This document shows, piece by piece, positions 44,609-54,814 of a DNA stretch of 64,000 nucleotides. The stretch comes from Acorus gramineus (taxonomy: Eukaryota; Streptophyta; Magnoliopsida; Acorales; Acoraceae). The notes under the pieces are model-generated. The model saw only the letters and a program-made list of their open reading frames with translations. It was not told the DNA's origin and did not search any database. Numbering within the stretch: the stretch's first letter is position 1; every line of letters starts with the position of its first letter. Both the position numbers and the translations under genes were made by a program. The stretch spans positions 8,020,134 through 8,084,133 of the forward strand of contig CM060853.1 of NCBI GenBank assembly GCA_030737835.1. Direction: 5' to 3'.

Positions 44609-44870
44609 GGCCCTGTTTAGAACGGGGATAGGTTTTATTCTTGGGTATACATTTATCCGAGCATAAGTGAGTATAAATAAGGATAAAGTGATTTTGTGTT
44701 TGGTTGTGTTTTGAATTATTATCGTTGGTAAACGTAAGAATAAATGTTTTATTGTTTGAGTAAAATGTGAATAAAGTATGGATAAAGATTTATAAAATGT
44801 GAAAAAAATAATGATAGTTAATTTGATAAACGATTTATAAGAGATGATAACAGTTGATTTGACAGGGACC
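44609..44870. mobile_element. MITE family G, copy 2
   Basis: 'ggccctgtttagaacgggg' to 'gttgatttgacagggacc', matching 14312-14690 in reverse complement ('tattcttgggtatacat', 'aaataaggataaagtgattt', 'gtgaataaagtatggataaa'). The 'GGCCCTGTTTxG' opening is common to several plant MITE groups. Confidence 0.65.
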
Positions 44871-45927
44871 TAAAATAAAAGGTGTTTAAGAGCGAGCCAA
44901 AAAAATCCATGTGACTGCAAAAACAAAGAGATGTGAGACCATCCACATGGGTGAAGTAATTAAAAGATGGTGAAGTAATTATGATAACCACATAACCATC
45001 CACGTGGGTGGGGTGGTTTCTAATCCCACTTCTTTATCGAACATGTCGGGTCGGGTCGGGTCAGCCCATCATTGACACTCAACCCGTTTAAGACAATAAT
45101 GTTTTATTGTTAAAAACATGTATGATTTTTATTCCAATAGAGAAAACATTTGATTAAAATAAACAAAATTCAGTAATTAGATAATTTGTTGCTAATTAAA
45201 GTCTAATTCCCATTTAATCAATCTTGTGTATTTGGTGAATGTATCATTTGGATATTTCATGATTAATTTGTGAATAATTCCACATTTTGCTGGACATCCA
45301 TAATAATACATATTTAGATATATTTTAATTTTTTGTGGAGTTTATAATTTTATGATTGTTTTGTATTTTTTGAATTATGATATTTCCACCTTATCTAACT
45401 ATATATTCAGAGAGAGCATCTAGTCTAGGCCAGCCAATCTCCACATGTCAATCCCACATGAACAACTTCATGTGCTAGGCACATGAGAGATCATATGAGG
45501 GGAGGAAATTTTTTAATGGATCAAAGTTCATACATGTGCACCTTATTTGAGTTAAACAATTCATGATATGAACTGAATCAAATCATGCATTAAAAGGCAA
45601 CGTTGAAGTGAACATTTCTTTAAAAACATGAACAACTTTTGGATTGAAGTGAGATCAGTGTAGTAAGCCTAAAATTGCACAGAAAATTAATGAATAACTA
45701 GTCAAACTAAACTATTTTTATTTCTTTTTCAAGTAAAATCTCACGTGTAGTTCTCATGTCAATCCCATATTAGAAACATGTCAACTCTAATAGATTTAAG
45801 GAAAAATGAACAAAAAATTCTCCTAAAAATTAGAAATAACCATATCAACCACTTTTTAAAATTATACCTAAAAAATCTCATTTTACCATTTTTGAAATAC
45901 AAAAGACCAATCTACTTTTATGTAATT
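44871..45927. other. Intergenic, no gene
   Basis: 45610-45800 is a diverged duplicate of 49040-49240 (shared 'aaatctcacgtgtag/aaatctcacatatag', 'caatcccatattag'). A short 'gggtcgggtcgggtcagccc' phrase at 45045 resembles hAT-like MITE ends. No gene. Confidence 0.5.
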
Positions 45928-46073
45928 AAATCCTTGCATTGTCCCTAGTGGCCATTATCTGTATCAAGAGTAGGTCTTGGATTTGAGTCTTGACGCTGAG
46001 CTACCTACCTGTTTATTGGCGATTATGCCACGGGATCCCTTCGATATTAAAAAAAAAAAAAAATCCTTGCATT
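45928..46073 (+). mobile_element. SINE, second copy, internally shortened
   Basis: The body 45941-46060 is flanked by 'aaatccttgcatt' on both sides (45928-45940 and 46061-46073). It shares with the copy at 42837 'gagtaggtcttggatttgag', 'tcttgacgctga', 'cctgtttattggcgattat' and an A tail, but lacks the central ~90 bp. The perfect 13-bp duplication shows a fairly young insertion. Confidence 0.85.
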
Positions 46074-46560
46074 CGTATTATTCTTTGTGAGACAATCAGT
46101 TTTCTTGAGTGAGGGTCATAAAATGTATTCCTTAAAAAAAAATACTTCAGAGCTGCAGATGGGGGCATAAACCTTCATCAGAAATTCAGAATGCCTAAAG
46201 CTTCTTCTTTTTTTCAACTTCAATTTCAATCTACATGTATTTTAAATTTTTATAAAATTAGTATATCTTATTTAATAAAGTATATATTTTTATAATAAAA
46301 AATAAAGCACATACTCCAATGAATTGCGTTTATAGAAGTGTAAAAAAATTTTATCGATACATATACCTTGTCAATGTGAATATATGCTCTAATGATTTTC
46401 TCTCGAAACATATGGGACTGAAATGGGGTTGAAAAAAAAAGTTTTGTAACAGCACTCGTAACCAAAACAACCTCCTGTTAACACACATCACCATGACCTT
46501 CACCAGATTTTCCTTACCTAAAAAACATATCAACCAAGCCCGATCATGAACACCAAAACT
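46074..46560. repeat. Block shared with 59780-60080, containing MITE-B copy 2
   Basis: 'ctttgtgagacaatcagttt', 'atgtattccttaa', 'gatgggggcataaaccttca' and, after the MITE (46190-46452), 'aaaacaacctcctgttaaca', 'catcaccatgaccttcacca' match 59798-60040 in order. At 59.8 kb the block is uninterrupted, so the MITE inserted here after duplication. In reverse the frame contains NLVKVMVMC/DLVKVMVMC in both, but it is too short to call a gene. Confidence 0.7.
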
Positions 46561-46780
46561 GTTTATGCCATTAGTTTATGAAAAATGTTATGACTCAGTT
46601 ATTTTTTACAATCCAAAACTCAGACTACACATATTTATATTTTTTAAAAAATAATAAGCGTCATCTAGGTTTGATAAAAATGTATATCGTTCAATTTTGA
46701 ATTGAATAGGTCTATTTTTAGTAAGTATAAGAAAAAATTTAACATAATATATACACCGTCTAACATTGTATATGTTCCAG

Positions 46781-46812
46781 CATCCCTTGCGCCCTCCCCA
46801 CCCGCCTCGACG
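46781..46812 (-). pseudogene. 32-bp dirigent relic
   Basis: 'catcccttgcgccctcccca' 'cccgcctcgacg' matches dirigent gene 3 (50526-50557) at 30 of 32 positions. On the minus strand it reads SRRVGRAQGM, the family's VGRAQG motif. It stands alone in AT-rich DNA in the same orientation as the intact gene. Confidence 0.7.
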
Positions 46813-46833
46813 CATAATAAAATATAAAATAAA

Positions 46834-48136
46834 TGTACAAGTACTGTAGTGGAGTAAATGTGCACTACAACAGTATACACTCTGCTTCTGGACAACAAAT
46901 AGGGGACAACAAATAGGGGTGCAAAATGGATTGAGCGGATCAATGTCGTTTACTTTTTTGAGAGATGTATAAAATAGGAAAATGATATATTCACCCCTAT
47001 GTGGAGCCTTCTACGCGCAGTTTTCATAGTGTTTTTTTAATTAAAAAAAATATTAGCCCATTGAAGTAAATGCTATTATAAAAAATGAAGTATATACTTA
47101 GATAAATTAATATATTTTTTTCTCTTTGAAAAGATGTAAAAATTTCAAATTTTTTATGTTCTGCTAGTAAAATACACTATACTATCACAGTATACACTCC
47201 AATAACAAAATATATAAATGGTTGAAAAGCTGTAGAGGCCAAAAATCAGCCCTATAAACTATGCTCCACGTACCGGTGGTCTATGACCCGATTAGCGAGG
47301 GCCACAATCTGGATGACCCACCACATGTGGATCTGGCCAGTCGGACCCTACCCAACGACCGAGCATAAATTCTAAGTCAGTATTTTCATAATTCAATTTT
47401 TAAATTAAGGATCATCAACTACTGATTCTCTAAATCCTCACAGATATATTAAATCTAGAGCTATCATTTAGCTGATTCTTTGATATCATAACAATATATC
47501 CTGGATTTAAAACAAATCACCAATTGATTCACAAGATCCCAACAAATCATGTGTATTTATTGAGGGAAACTGACAGCAGATTTTACAAATCCCTCAAATA
47601 ATACATAACCAATTCCTTAAAATCTGGGATCTCCTCCCATCTGTCCAATGAGGGAGAGATCTACATAAGATTCGAAGGCATCATCTGAATACTATAAATA
47701 GGGAATCAGTTCTCCCAATAAAGGTATGTGAAAATTCTTTTTGCAACAACCCTAAATTGTCTATTGTGCTAACTTGAGCATCGCAAGGTCTTTTACAAGT
47801 CACCCCCAACCCTATTTCCGACGACGCTCGAAGAGAAAAATCACCGACTACGAAACGGAAGCTATCGGGAGAAACAGAGTGGACGGATCTTATCGACCGA
47901 AACCCGAATTGCTATTTTCTACCCCTCTAAAAACCATTTTAATTTAAAATACTAAGAGGATTATAAAACATACTGAGTGTATCATCATTTAAAGAAATGC
48001 AACACCATTCACACAGTTCACAAAAAATTAATAAAAAAAAGTGCACCAAAGATTAAGAATTGATTTAGGAGTAATTTGCAACTGAAGATATTTTTCATCA
48101 GTAATCACTGACTGTCAAAGCACAGTATCTGTTGTT
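46834..48136. repeat. Duplicated block D2, interrupted by a solo LTR
   Basis: Partner of D1 (43785-44425) with the same order of landmarks. Between 'aatggttgaaaagc' and 'ccattttaatttaaaatact' an unrelated 0.7-kb sequence is inserted (47231-47935). D1 and D2 lie about 3 kb apart in direct orientation. Confidence 0.8.
47231..47935 (+). mobile_element. Solo LTR, probably Ty3/Gypsy (Tat/Ogre-like)
   Basis: A roughly 700-bp insertion into block D2. It starts with 'tgtagaggcc' and carries a TATA box 'actataaatagg' (about 47691). This is followed by 'aacttgagcatcgcaaggtc', a phrase type found downstream of the transcription start in plant Tat/Ogre-like LTRs. No internal region, second LTR or coding domain is present, so only a single LTR fossil remains. 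The end boundaries are approximate. The position inside one copy of a duplicated block shows it arrived after that duplication. Confidence 0.6.
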
Positions 48137-48384
48137 AGAATAAACTATATATTATAATTGAATTACATAACACGAAACGTGATCCTCACTTGAGGTGCAC
48201 ACTTCGTCACAAGATAAAATAGAATAAAAGCATTTCTTTTACAAGGACATACATTTTTATGTGCACTGCTTTCAATCATCAATATCAGGCATCCATCATG
48301 TTTTCTTGTTAACCTTCCAACACTTCTTTTTCAAGAATATTTTTTTTATATACTCAGATAAATAAAAAATGAGAATTAAACAGT

Positions 48385-48680
48385 AGTGATGTTAGGCACT
48401 TTTTTTATTATCTCGATCTTAATTTCAGTCCTATATGTGTTAATTAAAAATTATCAGAACATATACTCTCCCCTTAATTAGCAAGGTATATGTTTCGAAT
48501 AAAAAATTTCATATTTTTCTATAAATGCATTTACGCAATTCATTAGAGTATATACTTCATTTTTTTATGAAAACATATGCCTCATTAAATGATGTATACT
48601 ATTTTTTAAATATTCAAAACAGTTGAAGACTTGATTTAGGACTAAAAAATGGACTAGATGTAATATTATCCATAATTCTT
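48385..48680. mobile_element. MITE family B, copy 5 (opposite orientation)
   Basis: 'ttatctcgatcttaatttca' to 'ggactagatgtaatattatcc', interior 'ctataaatgcatttacgcaa' and 'ttcattagagtatatacttc', the reverse-complement partner of the neighbouring copy at 48700. The two therefore lie head to head. Confidence 0.6.
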
Positions 48681-48699
48681 AAACAGTGATGAGTATTTG

Positions 48700-48962
48700 A
48701 GTTGGATAAGGTTACCCACAAGTCTATTTTTCAGTTACAATTCTAGCCTACACGTGTTTTGAATGTTTTAAAAATAGTATTCCACATTTAATGATGTACA
48801 TGCTTTTATAAAAAATAAAGTATATATTCCAATGAATTGCGTTGATGTATTTATAGAAAATGTGAAATTTATATCGATGCATATAATTCTTTTATGCTTC
48901 GATGATTTTCTATCAACGCATATGGACTAGAATTAGGGCTGAAAAAAAAATTGTGTGTAACA
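48700..48962. mobile_element. MITE family B, copy 3
   Basis: 'aaggttacccacaagtct' to 'gtgtgtaacagc', interior 'aaaaataaagtatatattcc', 'gatgtatttatagaaaatgt' and 'cgcatatggactagaattag'. Closest to the copies at 7563 and 46190. Confidence 0.65.
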
Positions 48963-49815
48963 GCTGTAGATACCCGAATTTTGATCATCCAAAAAATAAA
49001 AATTATCTCAAGCGACATCTAAAATAGACCACTTTTTTTTTTTAATGAACAACTTTTACATTTAAGTGAACTCACTGTGGGAAGCCTTAAATTGGACTGA
49101 ATAATTCATGAATAATAAATCAAACTGAACTATTTATTTCGTATTCAAATAAAATCTCACATATAGTCCGTTTCAATCCCATATTAGGAACATATGAACC
49201 CTAATAGATTCAATATTGACTCAATGTGAATATGTGAGAATAAGTCGATATTGATAACCCATATCTTTTTTGAAATTGTATTATTTTACCTAATCTATTT
49301 CAGCGATATAATTACCTCTATTAAATTAAGAGACTCACGTATCAAATTCCTATTTATCTTTTATAAATCAATTAATAAGCCATGGGGGACGTAAAATGAT
49401 GCGAGACACGAGACGAAAATAATCAACATCAACTTCATAGATCCTCTCCGCAGACACAGAAGCCTGAAGAAAAGAGTAAACTAAAATTCTCATTGATTGA
49501 TTGATCTGGGCACGACCCCTTCACATGCTCAAATTCCTTGTGAAAAAAAAAAAAAAAAACACCTAAAAAAAAAAAGAAAATACATAAATTCATATATCTA
49601 TAACAGGGTCATTAAAATTTCATCAAACTATTGCATGCGCGCGAGCCTAGAAAAAATACATAATATCCTTATAATAAGGTCATTAAAACTTCATCAAAAC
49701 TCCAATAAAATAATTCTACTCTATTTTAAAATCATTTCAATAAAACTGCCTAAAACCAATCCATAATAATGGAGAATCAATGTAAATATGATTTATATCA
49801 CACACCCCATGAATG
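48963..49815. other. Intergenic, no gene
   Basis: Contains the 49040-49240 partner of 45610-45800 and long A runs (49542-49575). The 89-residue plus frame at 49497 is translated A-rich sequence. No gene. Confidence 0.5.
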
Positions 49816-49816
49816 A

Positions 49817-50232
49817 CACACAAATAGGGCTGGTAAAAACCAAGCCACTTGGGCTCGGTCGGGCTCAGCTCGGTTTAAGCTCGTTCAGGCTCGTTTGATT
49901 AAACAAATGAGCGAGCTTCAACAATTTTTAAAGCTCGGTTAGGCTCGGGACCTGGATCGAACTTCATTTTGTGTTCAAATTCAACTCGTTGTGTTATAAA
50001 AAACTTAGTTGAAACTTGACTAAACTCTTTTATAAGATCAGAACATTAAATTAATACAAAGCTATGCTCATTTAGGCTCATGAACTTGATTCATTTAGGA
50101 TAAAATTTTATTTTCGATCATTAAAAACCCTAAAACTAAGAAGAACGCTTGTGAGGCTCGTTGAGCTCGTGAACTCGGCTCGGCTTGGCTCGGCTCGACT
50201 CGTTTGACTCGTTTACCAACCCTACACACAAA
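49817..50232. mobile_element. hAT-type MITE with perfect 8-bp target-site duplication
   Basis: Element 49825-50224 (400 bp) between two 'cacacaaa' copies (49817-49824, 50225-50232). Terminal repeats 'tagggctggtaaa' and 'tttaccaaccctac'. Both arms are built from 'aagctcggttaggctcg' and 'gctcggcttggctcggct' phrases, a well-known plant hAT MITE style. It sits about 46 bp beyond the stop codon of dirigent gene 3 and could supply part of its 3' untranslated region. Confidence 0.9.
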
Positions 50233-50270
50233 CAACAAAAACACTAAACCCACCACCCCCCAAAACCACA

Positions 50271-50813
50271 TCAGTAATGCATGACAAACATATCATACTC
50301 AACAACGGCATCCCCCGCGCTATCGAACCAGCGCGTGCGCGCGAGCGCGTACCCGCGCGCGAGCCTGAATTTCCCGCTCCCGCCCACGACTGGGAACTCC
50401 CGCACCGCGCGCGTGACCGGGTTCCTCCCGAGCACGCTCACGCCGCTCCCGCGGAACTCCCCCTCCGTGAACGCGTAATCCACCGCCATCAGCACCGAAA
50501 ACTCGTCCCGCGCGGCGAACGCGTACATCCCCTGCGCCCTCCCCACGCGCCTCGACGTAGGCTCAGGACCCTCCGTCAGGGGGTCGTCGATGACGAACAC
50601 GTTGCCGAAGCGCGTGGGGTAGGGGTTGGGGGGGTGGGCGGAGAGGACGGCGGTGGCGTTGCGGCCGGCGACCGTGTCGTGGAAGTAGAAGTGGAGGTGG
50701 GTGGTCTTTAGCTTGAGGTGCTTCATGGGTTTGGCACCTTGGGTGGTGGATGAGAGGAGGAGCAAGAGATGGAGGGATAATGAGAGCAATGCTTGTTTAG
50801 TGTGACAAGCCAT
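50271..50813 (-). CDS. Dirigent protein (DIR gene 3), intronless
   Basis: A 180-residue secreted dirigent protein. Signal peptide 1-26 (LSLSLHLLLLLSSTTQG). Motifs are THLHFYFHDTVAG (38-50), glycosylation site NAT (52-54), DDPLTE (76-81), VGRAQG (90-95), GGSGKFRLARGYALARTRWF (144-163) and VEYDMFVMHY at the end. EYDMF replaces EYNVF of the other two, and FAARDEFSVLMAVDYAF (99-115) replaces the usual MNF segment, so it is the most divergent of the three. Very high GC with repeated CGCG. Dirigent proteins act in the apoplast on radical couplings; no substrate can be inferred. TATA-like 'tctatataca' lies about 40 bp upstream of the ATG. A 32-bp relic close to it in sequence is at 46781. Confidence 0.95.
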   Translation of the reverse strand: MACHTKQALLSLSLHLLLLLSSTTQGAKPMKHLKLKTTHLHFYFHDTVAGRNATAVLSAHPPNPYPTRFGNVFVIDDPLTEGPEPTSRRVGRAQGMYAFAARDEFSVLMAVDYAFTEGEFRGSGVSVLGRNPVTRAVREFPVVGGSGKFRLARGYALARTRWFDSAGDAVVEYDMFVMHY

Positions 50814-50850
50814 GTTGTAACACTTGGTTGGGGAGAATCGAGAGTGGGAA

Positions 50851-50860
50851 TGTATATAGA
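50851..50860 (-). promoter_or_regulatory. TATA box of dirigent gene 3
   Basis: 'cctctatatacattccc' on the minus strand, about 40 bp before the ATG, matching the spacing at the other dirigent genes. Confidence 0.6.
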
Positions 50861-50869
50861 GGTGGATTT

Positions 50870-51281
50870 GGGAGGTGGGATCTAGTCAGGGTGCTGGTAC
50901 ACTGAGTCTGTTTTACGGTTGTCGTGTCACTAACATAGCATATGAAATTGTTTAAAATAAATAATATGTTTTAAAAAAAATATATTTGCAGGTTGCAAAT
51001 GGGATTGAGCATAAAAAAATTTGTCCTGTTAGGATAGATTAGACTTTCAATTGAATACTGACTTGGAATAGCCTCATGTATTAGTATGTAAGATTATTAA
51101 AAAAAAAAAAAATTTAAGAAAAATTATACGACCAGTCTCATGTGCAACACCCTTTACAACCCCTAGTCGTTTTGATTTTTTCTTTGAGTATATAAATGTC
51201 TAATGAAATATATACCGTTATAAATGTGAAGTAAATAAATAGATAAACCATTTTATTTTTCTAAATAAATGAAAATTTACT
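50870..51281. other. Upstream flank of dirigent gene 3, MITE relics
   Basis: 'ggtacactgagtctgtttta' near 50898 resembles a MITE-A start, and further 'gtatataaatgtc' type fragments follow. No gene. Confidence 0.45.
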
Positions 51282-52470
51282 AATTGTTTCTAGTGGAGTA
51301 TATATTGTGGGACAATATACATTTCACTAATGGAGTTTATAGTTCGATCCGTGTTTTCAATCGTATAGGCAAACTATAATCGACTGTGAGAAACTCTATC
51401 GCTGCAATTCTTCATTGATGATCAAGAAATCAAATGCAAGATATAAACCCAACGCGACAGACAATGTTATAAAACAGATTGAGCATATGCATATCATTGT
51501 TATTTTAAGATTTTTGTGACAAATTGAACAAATCTGATAGGATCCAGATTTGATTGAATGGTCCCAGAGTTGGCTGGGGAAATTTTTTTTTTTTTGAGTG
51601 GAGAGGGACAAAATTATGTGTGCGTGGTGCCTGTGGTGGATTAAACTACAAGCCTTGGAAGAATATTTTTTTAATGTGAAAAAGTTGTTCTTTCACTCAA
51701 ACATTGGTTTGGAGTGGTGGATGCAATCGAAGAGGTTTTATTTTATTTGATTTTTTAAGTAAATAAAAAAAGGGTCGTTACACAAATTCACGTGTGTAGT
51801 CCTATTACAAATAATTTATATATCTCTATAATTGTCCAATGAATTCTTTGTCTTTTTAATTTTTTAAAAAGATATATAATTGTTTCTAGTGGAGTATATA
51901 TTGTAGTAGGACAATATACATTTTACTAGTGGAGTTTATAGTTCGATCCACGTTTTTTATTTTAGAGACAAACTATAATCAACTGTGAGAAACTTTATCG
52001 CTGCAATTCTTCTTTTTTATGATCACGAAACTGAAATGCAAGATATAAACCCAACACGACAGACAGTGCTGTAAAACAGATTGAGTATATACATACCAAT
52101 GTTATTTTATGATTTTTGTGATAGATTGAGCAAATCTGATAGGATCCAGATTTGATTGAATGGTGCCAGACTTGGTTGGGGGAATTTTTTTTCTATTTTT
52201 TTTTGAATGGGGGACAAAATTATGTGAGCATTGGTGCCTGTGGTGGATTAAACTACAAGCCTTGGGAGAATATTTTTTTAATGTGAAAAAGTTGTTCTTT
52301 CACTCAAACTTTGGTTTGGAAGGGTGGATGCAATGAAGAGGTTGTATTTTATTTGATTTGTTAAATAAATAAATAAAAAGCGTTGTTACACACAGTTTAT
52401 GTGTGTAGTCTCGCTAACAATTCATATATCTTCATAATCATCCAATGAATTATATATCTCATTAATATTT
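51282..52470. repeat. 596-bp tandem duplication
   Basis: The unit starting 'aattgtttctagtggagtat' at 51282 recurs at 51878. Landmarks in order in both are 'gtttatagttcgatcc', 'actgtgagaaact', 'gcaagatataaacccaac', 'gataggatccagatttgatt', 'gcctgtggtggattaaacta', 'caagccttgg' and 'gttgttctttcactcaaac'. Identity is roughly 90%. Each copy ends with a MITE-B-like 'cgttacacaaa/tgttacacaca' stretch, so the duplication followed that insertion. No coding frame is shared. Confidence 0.9.
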
Positions 52471-53958
52471 TTTACATTTAATAAAAATAAATCCATGCAA
52501 TTCATAATAAAGAGATATAAACTTTTGTTGAACAAGTAACTCATTAGATAAGGTTTATAATTTTTATAAAAAAAATTAAACAATGTGCAGATTGTGCTCA
52601 AAGACTGTCCCTAATTCAAAAAAATTGTGGAGGATCAGTTAATTTTATTCTTTTCATGGAAAATTATATATTTATATGACAAGATATATTTTTTTGTGGG
52701 CAAATTTTGAAAATAATCCCTCTACAAAAAAAAGTGTACTTTTGTTCCGTTTTCCGATCTATTATTAGCAATTCTGGTCCTCAATCGAGATTCATATCAC
52801 ATGATACATTAGAGCCATTGTTCCTCAGGCTCGGCTATCCCCACCATGCAGTTAACTAAGCCCACCAATCAAAAAACAAAAAAAAACATATACAATTTAG
52901 TTTGAAAAACACTAATCCCACCGATCTATTCAACAGTCACACTGACGACTATTATTTACAACATTTGACGGTCACTCTGTCAATCTATGTTTAAAACATT
53001 TGATCGTCATTCTATCAAGTGGTTTTTAACCATTTAACAGTTGACATGTCGACCTGTGATGTCCACCTCGACACTAGGCATGTTGAATGGAAAACATGAA
53101 AAGATACATCCTATTTTTATAAAATGTGAGAAAACATTATATACATTTTTAATTTGAGATAAAAATTCTCTTTTTCTCTATGGACATAAATATTGAACTA
53201 CATAAATTTATTGTCGCATGATTACGTGTTTGTTTTTTTTATTCTTCTCTCCTTCTACTAGCATATCTATTTTTTCTACAAAGGAATGTCTAAGCAACTC
53301 AATATCTATCACTGAATAATCACTTAATAACATATAATATTGACCATATATACAATTCATTTAGAAATACATATATGTAAACACTCTATGTATCTAACCC
53401 ATTTCAAAACCTACTCATTGACTGGGCTACAAATACATGGATAATTATTTTTTTCGCAAATATATATATATATATATATATCATGCATAGAATATAAAGA
53501 ATGTCATACAAAGAATGTTAGTAATTACTTAATTTACTTCAGAATGTGAGCTTCTACTTAATGCACCTTTATATGTGTGTTATATATATATTCTAGATGT
53601 AATGTTGTAGTGCACATTTCTATATATATAGTTTTACATGAATCAACACATTAAATGTGTACAAATTCACATATGTTCGACATCCTATGTGTCTACCCTT
53701 TCAAAAAATATTTTATTTTATTGACATCATATTTGTCAAAGAATTAGAATATTATACATGTTATACATGTTTAATCCCTTTCAAAGCCTACGAGTTGTTA
53801 ATCTGTTTCCATCTACAGCCTATCCATTTAGGTTTTTCATATTTGTCTACTATCTTGGTGTCTAGATGTCCAATCAATATGATGTGTGCATAATATTTGA
53901 ATATAAATGGAATTTTTTATCATAATCCAATTAACAAGGTGTGTATGGTAAAACGAGG
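52471..53958. other. AT-rich intergenic, no gene
   Basis: No coding or RNA feature. An (AT)n tract at about 53460-53482; several 'catttgacggtcactctg' / 'catttgatcgtcattcta' phrases repeat near 52960-53020. The 78-residue plus frame at 53657 matches nothing. Confidence 0.5.
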
Positions 53959-54696
53959 GGTGCAATTAGACCCACCCTTTTATTTTTGGGTGGCTCTATT
54001 TGAGCCCCTCAAAATTGTAAGTAAGTCCTTCTTATTAATAAGCCCCTCACATTTTTATAATTTAATTTAAAAGCCCCTCATATATTAACTTTATATTTAA
54101 ACAATAAGTAAGCCCCTCTCACATCAAACTCTATCTCTTACCCTTCGACGACTCCCCCAAAAACTCGATCTCTCTCACCGACTCGACTTCTCAACATACG
54201 AAAATGAATTTTTTTTATTAATATTTAGCCAATCAAACATATATATTTTTTTTTGTGAAAATTGAATTAAACAATTATAAAAAAATTTACATTGACCATA
54301 TACCAAAATAAAATTGAAATCTACGTTTATATATCCATTTAATTTCAATTGGAGCATACATTGATGCCCAGAATTGAGGCCACATTGATGCCACATTATA
54401 ATTCAACTCTTTGATAAATACATATATAAATAAATAAATTTAAATGAGACGAGGGTTATGCTTATTAAAAGAATCTTAATTAAAGATTTTATCAAAAAAA
54501 TTAGGTGGACTTAAAGGGTGTACTTATTAGAAAAATTTAAATAGATCTTTGATAATAAAATCTATTTAAAAGAGATTTATTTATAATTTTGAGGGACTCA
54601 ATTTGAGCCCAAAATCTATTTAAAAGATATTTATTTATAATTTTGAGGGACTCTCAAATAGAGCCACCTTTTATTTTTCTGAGCCCAATTGAAACC
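53959..54696. mobile_element. TIR element directly upstream of the DGP3-like gene
   Basis: Left 'ggtgcaattagacccaccct' 'tttatttttgggtggctct' 'atttgagcccctcaaaatt' pairs with right 'aattttgagggactctcaaa' 'tagagccaccttttattttt' 'ctgagcccaattgaaacc'. Terminal inverted repeats are about 60 bp. Next to the right end a 42-bp phrase ('aaatctatttaaaagagatt' …) is repeated with a 53-bp period (54558 and 54611). The element ends about 118 bp before the gene's ATG and so forms its distal promoter. Confidence 0.75.
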
Positions 54697-54755
54697 ATTT
54701 TTCGGACTTTACAAAGTGCATTTATTCGGATATCGGGTTTTCGATTCTTTCAACC

Positions 54756-54766
54756 GTATAAAGGAA
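54756..54766 (+). promoter_or_regulatory. TATA-like box of the DGP3-like gene
   Basis: 'accgtataaaggaac' lies about 55 bp before the start codon and is followed by a CT-rich leader ('ctctctctctctctga'). Confidence 0.45.
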
Positions 54767-54814
54767 CAAAAACACACCACACACTGTCCTCTCTCTCTCT
54801 CTGATTGGGAGGAG

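Noticed and set aside
50277-50711. 144-residue plus-strand frame opposite dirigent gene 3
   Set aside because: Mirror of the high-GC dirigent coding strand; no start context and no known motif.
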